This document shows, piece after piece, positions 1 through 12,520 of a DNA stretch of 64,000 bases (its first letter is position 1; each line of letters opens with the position of its first letter). The notes beneath the pieces were generated by a model, which searched no databases, was not told the origin of the DNA, and saw nothing but the letters and a program-made list of their open reading frames with translations. Source of the DNA: Eremophila alpestris peregrina (Eukaryota; Chordata; Aves; Passeriformes; Alaudidae); assembly GCA_009792885.1 (NCBI GenBank), contig WMCF01000015.1, positions 5,630,831 to 5,694,830 on the forward strand. Reading direction: 5' to 3'. The position numbers and the translations under genes are program-made.

Positions 1-121
1 GCTTTTGGAAGCAGCAGCCAAAATAAAGCTGTATGTTCTCTGGAAGTCAGTCTCCCTCTATCCTTACCCTGAGAAACCCTGCTTATAGTAGGAATCCACC
101 CCCCCTCCTTTTCTCCTGTAG

Positions 122-472
122 CACACACGCAGACACGGGACCGCAGGCCTCCCCCGAAGAGGGAGAAACTGGCAGGTCCCACACACACTGAGCCGGGACA
201 GAGCAGGAGAGAGGGAGAGGGCACGATTTTCTACAGTATGTAATCAACCTGAGGAGCAAGGAAGCAATAGAAATGTCTGGATCAATGTTTCTGAGTTTAG
301 TGAGGGGTTTTGGAAAAAGAACATGGAGCTTTTCTGTCAGGAGAGAAATACTGCTCATGTAGCAGACAGCTTTTCATGGCACTTTACAGCTTTATTTTTC
401 TTTTCTTCTACTTCACACTTTAAAGATAATATGTCTTCCAACAAACACAATTTAAACATGTTCTCTAGATGA
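122..472 (+). other. Exon-like open frame, unidentified
   Basis: A frame with no stop runs for 116 codons to TGA at 470-472. It begins immediately after a strong acceptor-like tract (CCTCCTTTTCTCCTGTAG, AG at 120-121). An AATAAA follows the stop at 479-484, so the arrangement resembles a terminal coding exon with a very short 3' UTR. The frame has no early methionine. Its first part is Arg/Gly-rich, the middle is hydrophilic, and a Phe/Ser-rich patch lies near the end. The opposite strand is also open over 83-358, which weakens the coding case. I recognise no family. AATAAA is common in AT-rich DNA, and one also occurs at 22-27. Confidence 0.18.
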
Positions 473-3400
473 AATCTAAATAAAAAAACTTTAAAAAGTA
501 AAATGGAAACAAAGTTTGGATGCTAATGTCAATGTAAAATATACAATTTTTAATATGCTTGTCAAATCTTCAAGAGCAAAAATTATGAAATTAGTTCAGA
601 ATAGATCAATGTACTGTGGTAACAGCATTGAATTTTTCTTCATCAGCAGCTGAATCACACTGCTCATAACATTTGCTGGACAGAGTGCTCATGAACTAGA
701 TTGTTGCTTCACAATCATGCACTATTAACTTTTGCTGTAAATGTGTTTTTGCCATTTGGTAATTGGATTTAAAAAGAAAAAAGAAAGCCAGAAAACTTTT
801 ATTGAGCTTTTTGAACCCTGTAGAGAATAGTGAGGTGCCCTTTCAATAATTTATAATGTGGCATATGCTGAAATTTGTTGTGTGCATACTGCAGCTATAA
901 TAATTTTGTAATGAAGTATAAAGCAAGCATGAATAAGAATCTACAGCAAATATTTTGGTTCCATCAAGCCCCAAAGTCAATTGGTACTTTGTCCCAGCCA
1001 ATCATTTAATCTACTGACAATATTACATTTGCACCAGCTAGCAAGTTAAAGGCTCTCTTTTGACTGTACCTGTACAAGTAAACAGGTTTGGGTCCTGACC
1101 TTAAGCACAGTCCAGAATCGCCCATCTTGTCCAAATAAGGAGCCACAACAATTTGGGCTCTGATGTGTATCTGTAATGACAGCTGGGCAGAATTCTGCAT
1201 GAGCTGGGGGCTCTTAGTAAGAAGTAGAGACAGGGCAATTGTGTTTGGAGATAAAGGAATTTCAGTTGTATAGGTGCAAACAGTAGGGAATAATTGCAAG
1301 ACACAGCCCTTGCATGGCACAGTTGGCTACTGCAGTGTTCTCTTGACTGGCTGCTGTCAGTGACTCCAAGGCTGAGATCCAGTATCTAAATCTACACCTG
1401 ACTTAGTCATCCTAGCTGCTTTTGTGGAGAGAAGTAGGCATTTCTAATGGTGTAAGATACTTATTTCAAGATGGGGTTAGTCATATACTTTTTCTTTCTG
1501 TTGATTATATAGAAAACTTGCTCAGATAACTTGCTCAGATAAACCTGTTGAAGCAGCATCTGCAGATGTCCAGGTCAAAGAAAACCCAGGTTCAGTCATT
1601 CTCCAGTCTCCATTGGGGCAATGGAGCCAGTTTGTTTTCAGGCAAAATGGGATTATCAAAGGTGCAGAGTTGAGTTCTAGGAGAGCAAAAAGACTGCAGT
1701 TTGCTCCCCCACGAGTACTCCCTGGTGTGGTGTATGTACTGCAGGTCTCCTGATGTTCTGGGGAAGCCCTCCAGCTGCACATGGCTACATGTGGCTGAGA
1801 ACATAATGCATGCAATTGTCTTCCAGAGACACATCCCCCCACAGAAGGGCCCAGAGAATGTCTTACACTACTCCTTTGGAGAGTCCTAAAATTCTGCTGA
1901 GCTGGGAGAGTGGTCTGTATGTGAATATTTGGCTTCCTTTAGCTGTCAGAAGGCGTAAGAACCTGTTCCTCCACTGGTCCCAATAGCATGAGCTTCTTCA
2001 CCCCTACGCAAATAATGCAGTAACCGGCTTTGTCTCTCTTTATTTGAGTATATATCAGTGCTGGTTCTGTATTCAGTCAATTAAATCACGTGCCCAATTG
2101 TTGTAGCACACTATTAAATATTAAGAGAAAGGGAAATTAAGTAACACTTCACCCTTCTTAACAATTTATAAGCCCACCTAACCTAAATGACAAATTTGAG
2201 TAGGATGTGTTGTGTTAGGCAGATTTAATGCAGTGTAGGATTTACACTTGGCTGCTGCTGTAGCGAGTTAGTGCTAACCAGACGTGGGCAGGGTGGGGCA
2301 GATTATGTGAACCCTTCATGGCCAGGAGAAACTCATCTAGAGAGAAAGCTAAGGCAGTTCCAGCCTGATTCTTTTTAATGTCACAGTTCATTTGCAGAAC
2401 CATAACTGGAATCAAGAATTAAAAAGCCTTGTATAAAAGTCAGTAACATTAAACCTTTAAGACTCATGTTTCATGTGTCATAAAAAGTCTATGAAAGGAT
2501 TTTATATTCTGTACAGTGTTTTAGCACTTTCAATCATTTTTTTTCCAACATAACTTTTGTGAACACTTTTATAGCCTCTAAATGAAAAACTAAACTATGT
2601 GTCATTCAAAAAAAGGTTTTATGGATCACAGAATTTAATATAAGTTCTGCACCATAACAAGGAACTGATAAACCTATATTAGAATTAATTTAAAATGTAG
2701 GAAACAGTTTTAGAAGATTGTGCATCACACATTCTGGTAAACAACACTAGTAAGTAAAAAATGTGTTCAAAGACACACTCTTTGAGAGTGAACTGCAATG
2801 CCTTAACAGAAATTGTTTAAGTGGTTAAAAAAATATGTTTATGTAATGTATATTCAAATCTTAAATTTTCATGTAAGTGAAAATATTTTACATAATGGAA
2901 TAAACTGTAAAAAAAGAAATCATCAAATGCACGTGATAATAAAATCTGGGTTGAAACTCTGTCCAATAATATACAATGTAATATAAAGTCTAATCTTTCT
3001 CCAGGGAAAAGACTGTTACTCCCCAGTGTCATTAACATTTATGAATTAAGGCTTTTTTATGAAATGGCAAAATTAAAATTATATTCTTCAGGTGATAATC
3101 CTATAATATACATCTGTTTTACACTAATGGGGAAATATCTTATTTCTTTAATACATGATGGTTATGTGCTGGTATCAAAGGAAGAATGTATCTTAGGAAA
3201 TATGTATAAAAGTAACAATTTGCACATTTCATCCACTGTAAAATTCTGCACAGGCTTAAGCAGTAATTTTCCAAAGACTTTTGCAAGATAGGTAAGTATA
3301 ATCTGCCAAATATACAGACTGAAATCTCATTGATTATTCCCCGTTTCTCATGCTGTTTCTGTTCAGGTCTATCTGTTCCTGCTGCAAGAGGGCCAAAGGT

Positions 3401-6400
3401 AACCTCCCTTCTACACTTCCTGTTTGGAGGGGCTTTATCTTCTGAGACTATTTCTGCCATTCATCATGCCTATAACTCCACAGAACCAGAGAAATAATAT
3501 GAGCTATAACAATACATTCTGAGTGGCAACAAAGAAATGTATAAAAATAGAACCACGTTCATTCCTTTGAGGTTTAGTTGTTTAAGAGCTTCATGTTATG
3601 GTCAATGAGAAAGCAGTTGTTCACTAGGGCTGAAATGAAGCCTATTCACTCACCACCCCTGCATGGCATTCAGCATTCCAGATGTTCCAGCAACAGACAA
3701 TCTCTCTGGAGGGCATTATTTATAAATGGTGGACAGTTTGATCTGGGCTAAGTAGGTCTTATCAAAGAAAAACAGCAAGTGTGGGAGCACCTCAAAGCTC
3801 TCTTATCTGAATGTCTAGGCCTACACTGCAGACATCTGCCCATGAGCTGCGTGTTTAAGCTCACAGGGTGGTCAGCTGCACCATTCATGCTCTGTGCATG
3901 AACACATGCCCAGTTCTGTGTCAGGTGAGACCTTTGGCAGCAGCAGCATGAGGTTCACTGGGATACTGCAGAGTGGCTCAGGCTGTACCCAAAGCTGCCA
4001 CACATGCAAGGGAATCAAGACCCAGATCGTTCTGTTGCCTTTGACTGGAACTTGGACACCCAACTCTCAAGCAGCTACTGAATGGGATGTGGCTAAATCT
4101 GAGTGAATGTGAAGGAGAACCTCAATCCTACCCCGTGTCTGTGGGAGAAAGATCAGCCATATGAGGAGGAGCATACTGGAAGACCAGGATTGAGTGCCTT
4201 ATAGTTAGAACTGCATGATGGGGAACATAGTACAACAACAAACCATTCTTTGACCTAGATAGAAGTTCCCTTTAGTTAAGTGTCAAAATTTTATCAATGG
4301 CATTGCCTATGGTTGGACACATCTTTTCTTGTGCTGACATGATCCTGAGTTTCCTTTTGCTATCTTTTAGAAGGTCAGGGACACCTCATATTTTTTATTA
4401 TTTTTGTAAAGTACAGTGTGGTGATTTGGCCACTCACATAGATTGTAACTGGTTCACTGTCTTCAAAAGACAGGAACAGTAGACACAACTTGAGCCAGAG
4501 AAGAAAGCAGTGAGTATGTGCACTGCTTGTCTTTGCTGCTGACCTGTGCAGACTGTGAAGAAGCAGCAAAGTGGCTGTCCTGGGGTGACTTTATGGTGCT
4601 TGTATCTCCAACTGTCTGTTCTGTTTATGCTGGATATTAAGCATATCACATATTATCTTTGTCAAAGTTTATCAGAGAGCTTTAGTGTTCTTGTTTTGTG
4701 TGCTTGCTCTATCTTTTTTACACTCTGGTGTGCCCAAGGAATCTTGGGTACAGTCATCACAGGATGCAAAATCTGTATATATTTCACATTTTTGGCTATC
4801 TCTCCTCCCATTCGCATCAGTACTGCCAGGAGATATTCTGCTAAGGAAACGCCTATTGAACTTAACTGCTCAGTACCTCTTATATTAAACAATTAAGGAT
4901 GTGCTTAAATTGAAACATATGTCTGTGATTTTCCTTTTCAATGAGGCATTTAAACTTGTTTAACTTTTGGGCCTAAAGAGTGGTCTTACAGGCTTTACTG
5001 AATTTGTGACAAAATAAACTGGTTTTTAAGTTAAAAACAAAACTGGTGTTTTGTTGACTCTACGTCAACAGCAATAATTTCGATTTGCCATGGGTCTGGC
5101 TTTTGCTAGCTAATTTTAATTCACAGGCATTTCATTAGATGTGAATTCACTGTTAAAGAAATAGCCTTGTGGCTTTATGAATCTTCTAGGGAATTTAAGC
5201 AACAAGCTTGTTGACAATGTGCTACTTCCCTGAAAAGTCAACCTTGTAACTTGTATAACTATGCCTAACCTTAGCAATACTTTTAAAATTACTTGTACGC
5301 ACATCACCTTCCCTACATGTTTTGACAAATGACACATTTCCTTTGGTGCTTCTTTGTGGGTAACAGCGTGTGAGGATATGGTACTGGCAAAATTTATTAC
5401 AGTTATTTTGTAGTTGATATTAAAGAACATGATGTATTATATCAGGTGTCTGACCTTTAAAGATGTTAGGACCCAATTCATTACAACATAAAATTTACAT
5501 ATTATTCAACATTCTACTGTCCTTTTATGAAGAAGTCATGATGCATACGTACATGAGATTTAGGGCAGACAACTATCCCTGCACATTGAAGACTAGAGAT
5601 TGAAGACAATGTGAAATAAAAAATATTGCAGTTTGAAAAAGATTCACTTTTTTAATCCATGAAATGGATGACTCTGGCTGCACCTTTTTGAACAACGTCT
5701 TAGAAAAAATAAATGGAGCACACAGAGACAATCCTGTATTGGATATTAGCTGTATTCCTGTGTCTTTTGTAAATCCTGACAAGACCTACCTGTCTCTGTT
5801 CCTGCATTTGATGAAGTTTTGCACTGATATGATATATGAAGACTCAGGCTGGAACATTTCATCAGTGAGAAATTGATGAGTTTTTCTGTGCATTGTGTTG
5901 GCACATACTCAGCTGGAACCTCTCTGAACACTGTACCAGCAGTCCTACCTTTTTTTTCTCTGCTTAATTATTCTTGTGTTGGGGGTATGAACATGCATTC
6001 TTTCCCACAGCAGATAGCAGCAGCTGCAGTCTACCACTTTCCATAACTGATACATCTCAGGTGTGCAGCTGATATTGTGCACCTGGTTGTTGTGCAGTCA
6101 GTTGTGGATATCTGGAGATGCACCAGGTGTTCACACCAGCAACTGTTCTGCTGCATTTGTGCCACTGCTCCAAGACCTTGCTGTTGGAGAGCACCCGGTC
6201 ATTTCATACTAATAAAAGTACAAAGACAATACGTGAGGTTGCCTACGACACTTGATACAGCAGCTGTAAATTGTCCAAACTTCAAAATCTTTGTAGAGGA
6301 GAGGTAATGACAAGTATGCAGTGCACATTGACTTTTGTTGGAATCTGGATAGCTCCTTCATTCCAAACATTAGCTGTAATCTCTTATAAAGGCTGCACTG

Positions 6401-7600
6401 ACTTCTCTACTGATTTGTGTGACTTTGTTGGCATTCTATGGCATCTTGAGCCAGTCTTTTCCAAAAAATCAGAATTTATTGACAGATTTCAGTGTTGTGT
6501 CAAGACCATAGGCTTAACATGATTTTCACTTGGAGAAGAGCGGATCAAGACTGGATCACTTTGATTTTTGTTGTTCTAAGAGTCAGAATCCAGGGGTAAT
6601 ATCCAGATACCTAGATTTAAGTAGGCAAACTTACTTTCTGAGGGTCTTTAAAACCATCTATTTCTATCCATTAGTTAGACAGAGAACACAGTCACTCATG
6701 ATAGAATTAATTTGCTAGATCCCCCAAAATTTGGCTTCAAGCTCAGTTACCCTGTTTTATCTAAAAGGGTTGCTCATCACATAGCCTTCAGCAAAGACTT
6801 GGACCTGGGCTTTGAATTTGAACTGATTATGGATTGGAAAACCCTATGTTAGGATATGGAACATGGGCTCTTTATTATTATCACAAAATGTGATAATGCA
6901 GGCAGTAATGTGCATAAGAGATGAAAAAGAGGACTTGAGACAAGGACATGTCCTGCTTGAGTTAAGCAGGGTTTTACTTTCAAAGCCAGTTTTGCAAGAA
7001 TGTGACTAAACTACGTTCAGAAGCTGTATATACTGATATAAGGTTGGGTAATTAAGACTGCTAATAATTATGGTTTAATTTACCCTGACTAGACATACGC
7101 ATTATGAGACTATTTTTATTTATATGCCCCACCTGCATAAATGTTGCTGTATTTATTTTAAAAAGTTAACCTGAGCACTGGGCAATTATCATATTTTTGT
7201 GAAGAATGATGCTATCTACTTATTTTCTTGATAAAAAACCCTAGATAATAAAGTAGCACTGGGAAGGACTTATTTTACCATAAATTTGCCTTCTGGATGT
7301 CGGGTGCTAACAATTAAGCTAGTCTGGAATCTTTCTGTAGCCAGTGGATAAGGACAGACACCTACTCTCCCATCCAATTTATGCCTACAGAGGTTTAGTG
7401 GTCCAGCCAATCTCCCTTTTGTCGAGAGAGGCATGATGACCAGCGTGGGGCTAACTTCTAGGTGGCTCAGATTTGATGAAATAATCCCATGCGTAGTGGC
7501 CAACATAAGAGATTGCAAAAAAACAGGAGAAAAGGTGTCATGGTTAAGGGAGCTGAATGCAACCATAGGGAATTTTACTCTATCTGTGCATCTGTCAGGG
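473..7600. other. AT-rich single-copy DNA, nothing recognised
   Basis: No repeat family, RNA gene or convincing exon is visible. The only local structure is a 13-bp unit repeated just over twice (aacttgctcagat, 1515-1542). Short open frames occur on both strands but lack paired splice signals or family motifs. Confidence 0.6.
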
Positions 7601-7610
7601 AATTCCTGTG

Positions 7611-7893
7611 GGATGCTTGGCAAGTCACTGAACAGGTGGTCAATAATTGTGTATTTCTTGTGTTATGGGTGTCTGGAGCCTGATTTACAGAAGCAATAAG
7701 CATTCACAACTGAAATTGAAGTAAATTGTAATTTTACTGTAGAATGCTACATGCTCATAAATACTTGGTTTTGTTGTTCTTAAACTGAACATTGCAAACC
7801 GGTGAATACTTTGGTGCCCAAATTCTTTGTACCATTATTCCCAACTGTAAAATGGGAATAATGACACTCATCTCCCAGAGGTGTTAGGCAAGT
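7611..7893 (+). repeat. Old MIR-type / amniote SINE remnant, fragmented
   Basis: Three pieces lie in the same order and orientation. At 7611-7633 a segment resembles the MIR stretch around cttggcaagtcactgaac. At 7669-7724 a segment resembles the amniote-wide repeat containing ctgattttcagaag and cattgaagtcaat. At 7839-7893 a clear MIR-like 3' segment reads aactgtaaaatgggaataat, followed by a degenerate ctcatctcccagaggtgtt. MIR-type SINEs are tRNA-derived and long inactive in birds. The intervening bases are too diverged to assign, so this may be one element with insertions or two neighbouring fossils. The match is from memory of consensus sequences. Confidence 0.55.
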
Positions 7894-10800
7894 TTTACAA
7901 AGAAGCCCTTGGGGAAACAAATAATTCTGTGTTCAGAGCAGGATTTGAATTGTGTGCAGTAAGATCATGGTTCATATACTGAACAGTGTGGAGGCAACAA
8001 TATTGAAAATCTGTTTGTTAACTATGCATTAGCCTTAACACGAATTCAATGATGCAAGGGGAAAAAATAGAATATGATGATGCCAATTCAAGGGTTCTTA
8101 AAATGCAGGTGCAGGAGCAAATTAAAGTTCTCAGAGGTAACCTTAATTTTGATGTCTCACAGTTTCTGACTGACAGAATCTCGTGAGGTTCTTTTACCAC
8201 TTCTTGGTTTATTCTAAAGCAGTAAACTGAAAAAAATCCCACCCGGAACTGTCACTTTATGTCATATGAACAGCCATCAGTAGTGCTTTCTGGATGGTGG
8301 ACATCAATCACAAAAACATTAGCCACTTGAGTTAATGGGTAGGAATACCAGATTACTGTGTTTGTCTTGTTAGCGCAGCAGGTTCATCCTCTTCACTGAA
8401 TGCATCATGAGTTATGCGGGGCATACAAATAAAGAGAGTTGCACAATGCAGATGCTCTGTGTGGATAATGTGGTGGTTTTCATAGGCACTGTCTCTCATC
8501 AGACCAAGGAGTTTTGGCTTTCCTGCCGTTCTCTGGGAGAACAGCACTTCTGGGCACAAACTATGCATGGCTTCACACTTTGGACTTAGGTCACCTACTT
8601 CGTCCAAGTTGCACTTTTCTACAAAGTGTTAACACCAGCTCTCCACTTCCTTCACAAATCACACTCAGTCTCATTCCCTCAGGGTTTTCAACAACAGAAA
8701 AGCATTTTTTTCACCATACAGCTTCTTGTCCAAACTCTTCTCCCAAAGTGCCTGCCCAGCATCCTTATCCTGAGATCTACTCAGTCCCCCTCCAAATACT
8801 TTTTCACGTAGTCCATATCCAATTTGTCTCCATGTTTCCTTTTCCAATAGACTTACTTACACAGGAATAGCTGCAGTGATAGATGTAGATACCTACATTT
8901 AGATAACCTGAATTTCACTTCCAGTTGCAAGAAAAGCCATTTGCGGTTGTGATGGGGCATGCCTGACATGGATAGAATCTCTCAGGAATTAATCTGGTAA
9001 ATCTTTGTCACTTATAAGCACATATGACATAGTTCCAGAGATTTGAAATACACTCAAATTTGAGATAGGCTAGCTGAGGGTGAAAATCCCCACTGCAATG
9101 CTAAACTGGACTTTCATTTTTCTGTAAATGCTCCCAGAAATATCTGGTTGAGAGTGTGCTTGAAACAATCCTCCTTCACCCCACCTCAAGACTACATGTC
9201 CCTGCAGCCTGTGTCATAGAATCCTAAACAACAGCCTCAGTCTGCAAGAGATAAGTTTCACATAGTTCTCCTATCCTGTGCAGAGATGCATTTCTGATGT
9301 TCTTTGAGAACATCTATCTATGTCATGTCCCAAGGACATGGGAGATTTTCCTTACAGTCTCCAGATGTGGAAGATGTGAGCTGAAAGGCAAGGGATAAAA
9401 CACAGCAAAGGTAAGAAGAAGATGCTTGGCACCAAAATTTTCACCCTAAAAATACTTGCAAGCAAAACAGTTGGAGAAGTTCTGGATAGCCTTTTTAACA
9501 GATTGTATTGCCATGCCATCTACAAAGTCTTCATCTCCTCAGGAAGCTGTGCTCATTCAATGGTTTCAAAATTGTTTCAGATCCTTCAGTGAAAGATGCC
9601 ACAGGCTTTATGCAAATAACCTATATCTTCATTAAAAATATGAACACTATCCCTATGAAAATGACCCCAAACACCAAAGACATGCCCTTTATACTTCTGC
9701 TGGTCTTTGCAAATAGAGCATTCAACAAACCTTTTTTCCCCCAGCTATTAAATTTGAGAGAAATAAAGTGAGCACCTAAGCAATAAGAAAATTAAATTAA
9801 TAAACATTTGAACACAGGAAAACACAAACTAAAATAATAAGTTTTATTGAAATAATATAAACTGATAATAAAGCTCACACTACAAGCTGGCAAGACATCT
9901 TAATAGAACACATAAGTACTACAGAAAATCTACTGATATTACAAGACATTATTTTCTGTAACCAGGGGAATAAATTGTCACACAGAACCCATTTCAGATT
10001 TTGATGCATTAGCTATGGTGTGAGGACAGTGTATGAGCAGGCATTTTATAGATGAAATGTCCATTTATGTCCTATTACAGGCTCTCATGATCCAAAGAAC
10101 TTTGCTTTTAAGACCCATGCACAAGTGGCAGTTCAGTAACCTTCATCCAAACCAGGAAGGCATTTCTCAGCCATGTTGTGAGCACAAAGAATGCTTCATC
10201 TCTGTTCCTAGAAAATTTTGGCCATTATTCTGATTTCACTTCCGTCAGATTAGCACTGGCACAACTGTACTATTCCAGAGCATTGGCTCTAACTCGATAG
10301 TGACAGAAAGAAAATCATGCCCATGAAACCAAGGCAGGGAAAATGAGTGAAACTGCAATGAAAAATAAATGGGAAAAAAGGGGTTTTTTTTCAGAAGAGG
10401 ATTGAAGAAATTACATGAGTGTGAACACCTCATTCAGCCACTGACTACACTTACCTTGGACAGAAATGTGGAAATTCATATCCTTTTGTAAGTAAAATAT
10501 TTCTTGTCTTCTTAGCACTCCACCAGTTTAGGATACTAAATGGATTTCCAAGGATAGCCTTTGAATTGTATTCTCTTCACCAGCCAGCTGGTCACCTGTG
10601 TGCCACCAAGAGGATCTCTCTCCTTGATCAAGTTAAATTTCTTTGGCGCCTGTCCTGGAATCTGGGTCCGAATGTCAGGGCAAGTTTCTTGCTGCTGTGG
10701 ACTTAACCACAGGATCTCACCTGGACAAATATGCACAAAACTTCACTAAACTTCAGCTGAACCTGACATCTTGGCTATGAGCAGGCTTAATCAATGAGTC

Positions 10801-11390
10801 CTAAAAGGAAGCAAATAAATATATAAATAAATAGAAGAAACTGCTGTGAAAAACTAACAAAAGAGATAAAAATTAAAAACTTGTTTATGAGCAGCGACAG
10901 CTGCTGGGATATTTAATTGTTGTTTTATTGTAGCAGTTTTTAAGGAAAACTTTTTTCACAGCATTACTTTTCAACTCAGCATGTATAGAGAAAATAAACT
11001 AGTCCTTCCAAGTCATTTGTTCCCTTTTTAATCCACTTCTAGGAAAAAGCAAAGGCAATCTGGGTGTTGTGTATAAATGCATGTGCAAATGAAAAGTGGA
11101 GTCCTCCAAAAAGAAAATCACTCATTACTTTAGCCTCAATAAAAAAAATACCAAAAAAAAAAAAAAATCAACATTTGCTGATAATTGCAGCAAAAATCAT
11201 ATCTGCACAACCAAAACATGGACCTTAGACTACACTTCTCAGTACGGGAATATTGGTCCCACAAACTGGGAAAAAACCGTAATTTAGGGTGCCCTTTCCA
11301 AGTCAGAATATTCTGGAAACCTGTGAATCTGTGAAAGAAAACTGAGCAAAATTTAATCTTAACAAAAACACGTGAAAAGAATCTCGAAGA
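7894..11390. other. AT-rich DNA, nothing recognised
   Basis: No mobile element or gene is identifiable. The minus strand of 8353-8607 holds an 84-codon hydrophilic open frame with no splice context. A run of 15 A lies at 11153-11167. A short string at 9217-9228 (tcatagaatcct) resembles the CR1 terminal repeat in reverse, but the flanks do not match CR1. Confidence 0.55.
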
Positions 11391-11516
11391 GGGGAAATCG
11401 GTCCCGGAAGCAATTCGACATGCGAATGTCTTTGAAAGGCTCTAGCAATCACTACTAGGTACCAATAGTGGCAGGCGCTGTGCATGGTCTGGCTGCAGGT
11501 ACCGCGGGGTCCGTGA

Positions 11517-11536
11517 GCAGCAGCAGCAGCGGCGGC
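11517..11536. repeat. CAG/GGC trinucleotide run
   Basis: Consecutive CAG units run into GGC units inside the CpG island. Such runs are common in 5' UTRs and in Ser, Gly or Ala homopolymer coding, so this does not settle what the island encodes. Confidence 0.8.
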
Positions 11537-12167
11537 GGGGCCGGCTCTGGGCCGGGGCTGCCCGTGCCCGGCCCCAGCGCTCCCTGCCTGCGGGGCGGCC
11601 TCTGGGGCTGCGGGAGGGGGTACCCCCGGCACAGGCTGGCGTGCCGATTGTCCAGGAGCACCTCTGGGATCAGCTGCCACCGGGAAGTCGGCGAGAGGAG
11701 CGATGCTCATGAGCTGGGTGCCCCGGGCGGGAAGAGAACCAGGCTCCTGCAGAGGAGTGCGTGGCGTGGAACTCCCCGAGCGCTCCTTTGGCCGCAGGAG
11801 TTCAACAAAGCCGTGTGACTGCGTGGGAGTCAGTGCTTCATTACGTGACAGTGTTTGCCGGCTGCAAAGCTGGGAGCTTTGGAACAAACGCGAGTAAATT
11901 ACGTGGTGCCAGAAAACCACCGCTGCTCAAACCCGCGTCACGAAGGGGCCGCTGCCTTTTCCCCGTCCTATTGTATAATCGCAGCAAGTTTGTTTTGCCC
12001 GAACAGCAGTGACTGATTCACTTGGTACTTTCCCTTTTGTTAAAAGAAAGCCTGGAAATACGTAGTGCAGTTTATAGCGCTCCCTTTTTAAAAACCAATT
12101 ATTTATTTTAACATTCACAGTTAAGCTTTGGAGATTTGACAAAAAACAAAACAAAGGCAGAAAATTA

Positions 12168-12225
12168 GGAAAAAAATAAAAAAAAAAAAAGAAAGAAAAA
12201 AGAAAAAGGAGAAGGGAAGAAAAGG
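12168..12225 (+). repeat. Polypurine tract next to the CpG island
   Basis: Nearly every base on the plus strand is A or G, mostly A with G interruptions. It separates the main island from the second GC-rich patch. Polypurine tracts can exclude nucleosomes near promoters, but no function is shown here. Confidence 0.85.
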
Positions 12226-12324
12226 CGACTGCTGTTTCGGGTGGCTGTTCCCGCCGGGAAGCGGAGCCGGCCCGCAGCAGAGGGTGCTGTCTGCCCGCGG
12301 TAGCGCCGGCTGCACGGGAAGGTC

Positions 12325-12520
12325 ACTCAGCCTATTGATAAATCACTGTGCCGTGATTCCTAACTGACAGCTCAAACTAACATCAAGCTGGATGAGAGAG
12401 AACAAAAGGCCATCAAGCAGCCATTTTCTTGACACTTTTATTCAATCACCAGCAGATTGCTTACGACAGCAATAGCAGCTGTTTTGTCTTCATCTTTCCA
12501 CATTTGATAAAAGGTGTCAA
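12325..12520. promoter_or_regulatory. Possible conserved non-coding element beside the CpG island
   Basis: The stretch directly flanking the island has mixed composition and no repeat signature. It carries transcription-factor-like words such as TGATAAATCA (12335-12344), CTGACAGCT (12364-12372, TALE-type) and a CAATCACC context near 12444. This is the look of a regulatory element, but only an alignment with other birds can show conservation. Confidence 0.2.

Larger units (their letters stand above)
11390..12320. promoter_or_regulatory. CpG island, candidate promoter of unknown direction
   Basis: The bases 11461-11820 contain about 30 CpG dinucleotides by hand count, against almost none in neighbouring kilobases. 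A second CpG-rich patch lies at 12225-12315. CpG islands normally mark promoters or developmental regulatory elements and stay unmethylated in the germ line. Inside are a short CAG/GGC trinucleotide run (11517-11536), two TTACGTG motifs (11841, 11899) that resemble bZIP sites, and a purine-rich tract (12168-12225). Both strands are open over most of the island, which is what GC-rich DNA does by chance, so the open frames here are not taken as genes. No start codon context or splice donor identifies a transcript. It could serve a long non-coding RNA, a distal 5' exon or an enhancer. Confidence 0.8.

Noticed and set aside
9210..9300. Possible CR1 3' end in reverse (tcatagaatcct)
   Set aside because: Only the short octamer-like string matches; the adjacent sequence does not follow the CR1 3' UTR.
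11303..11920. 205-codon minus-strand and 116-codon plus-strand frames across the CpG island
   Set aside because: GC-rich DNA lacks stops on both strands. The peptides are Ala/Pro/Gly/Ser-rich with no domain, and no promoter-start-splice context supports either strand.
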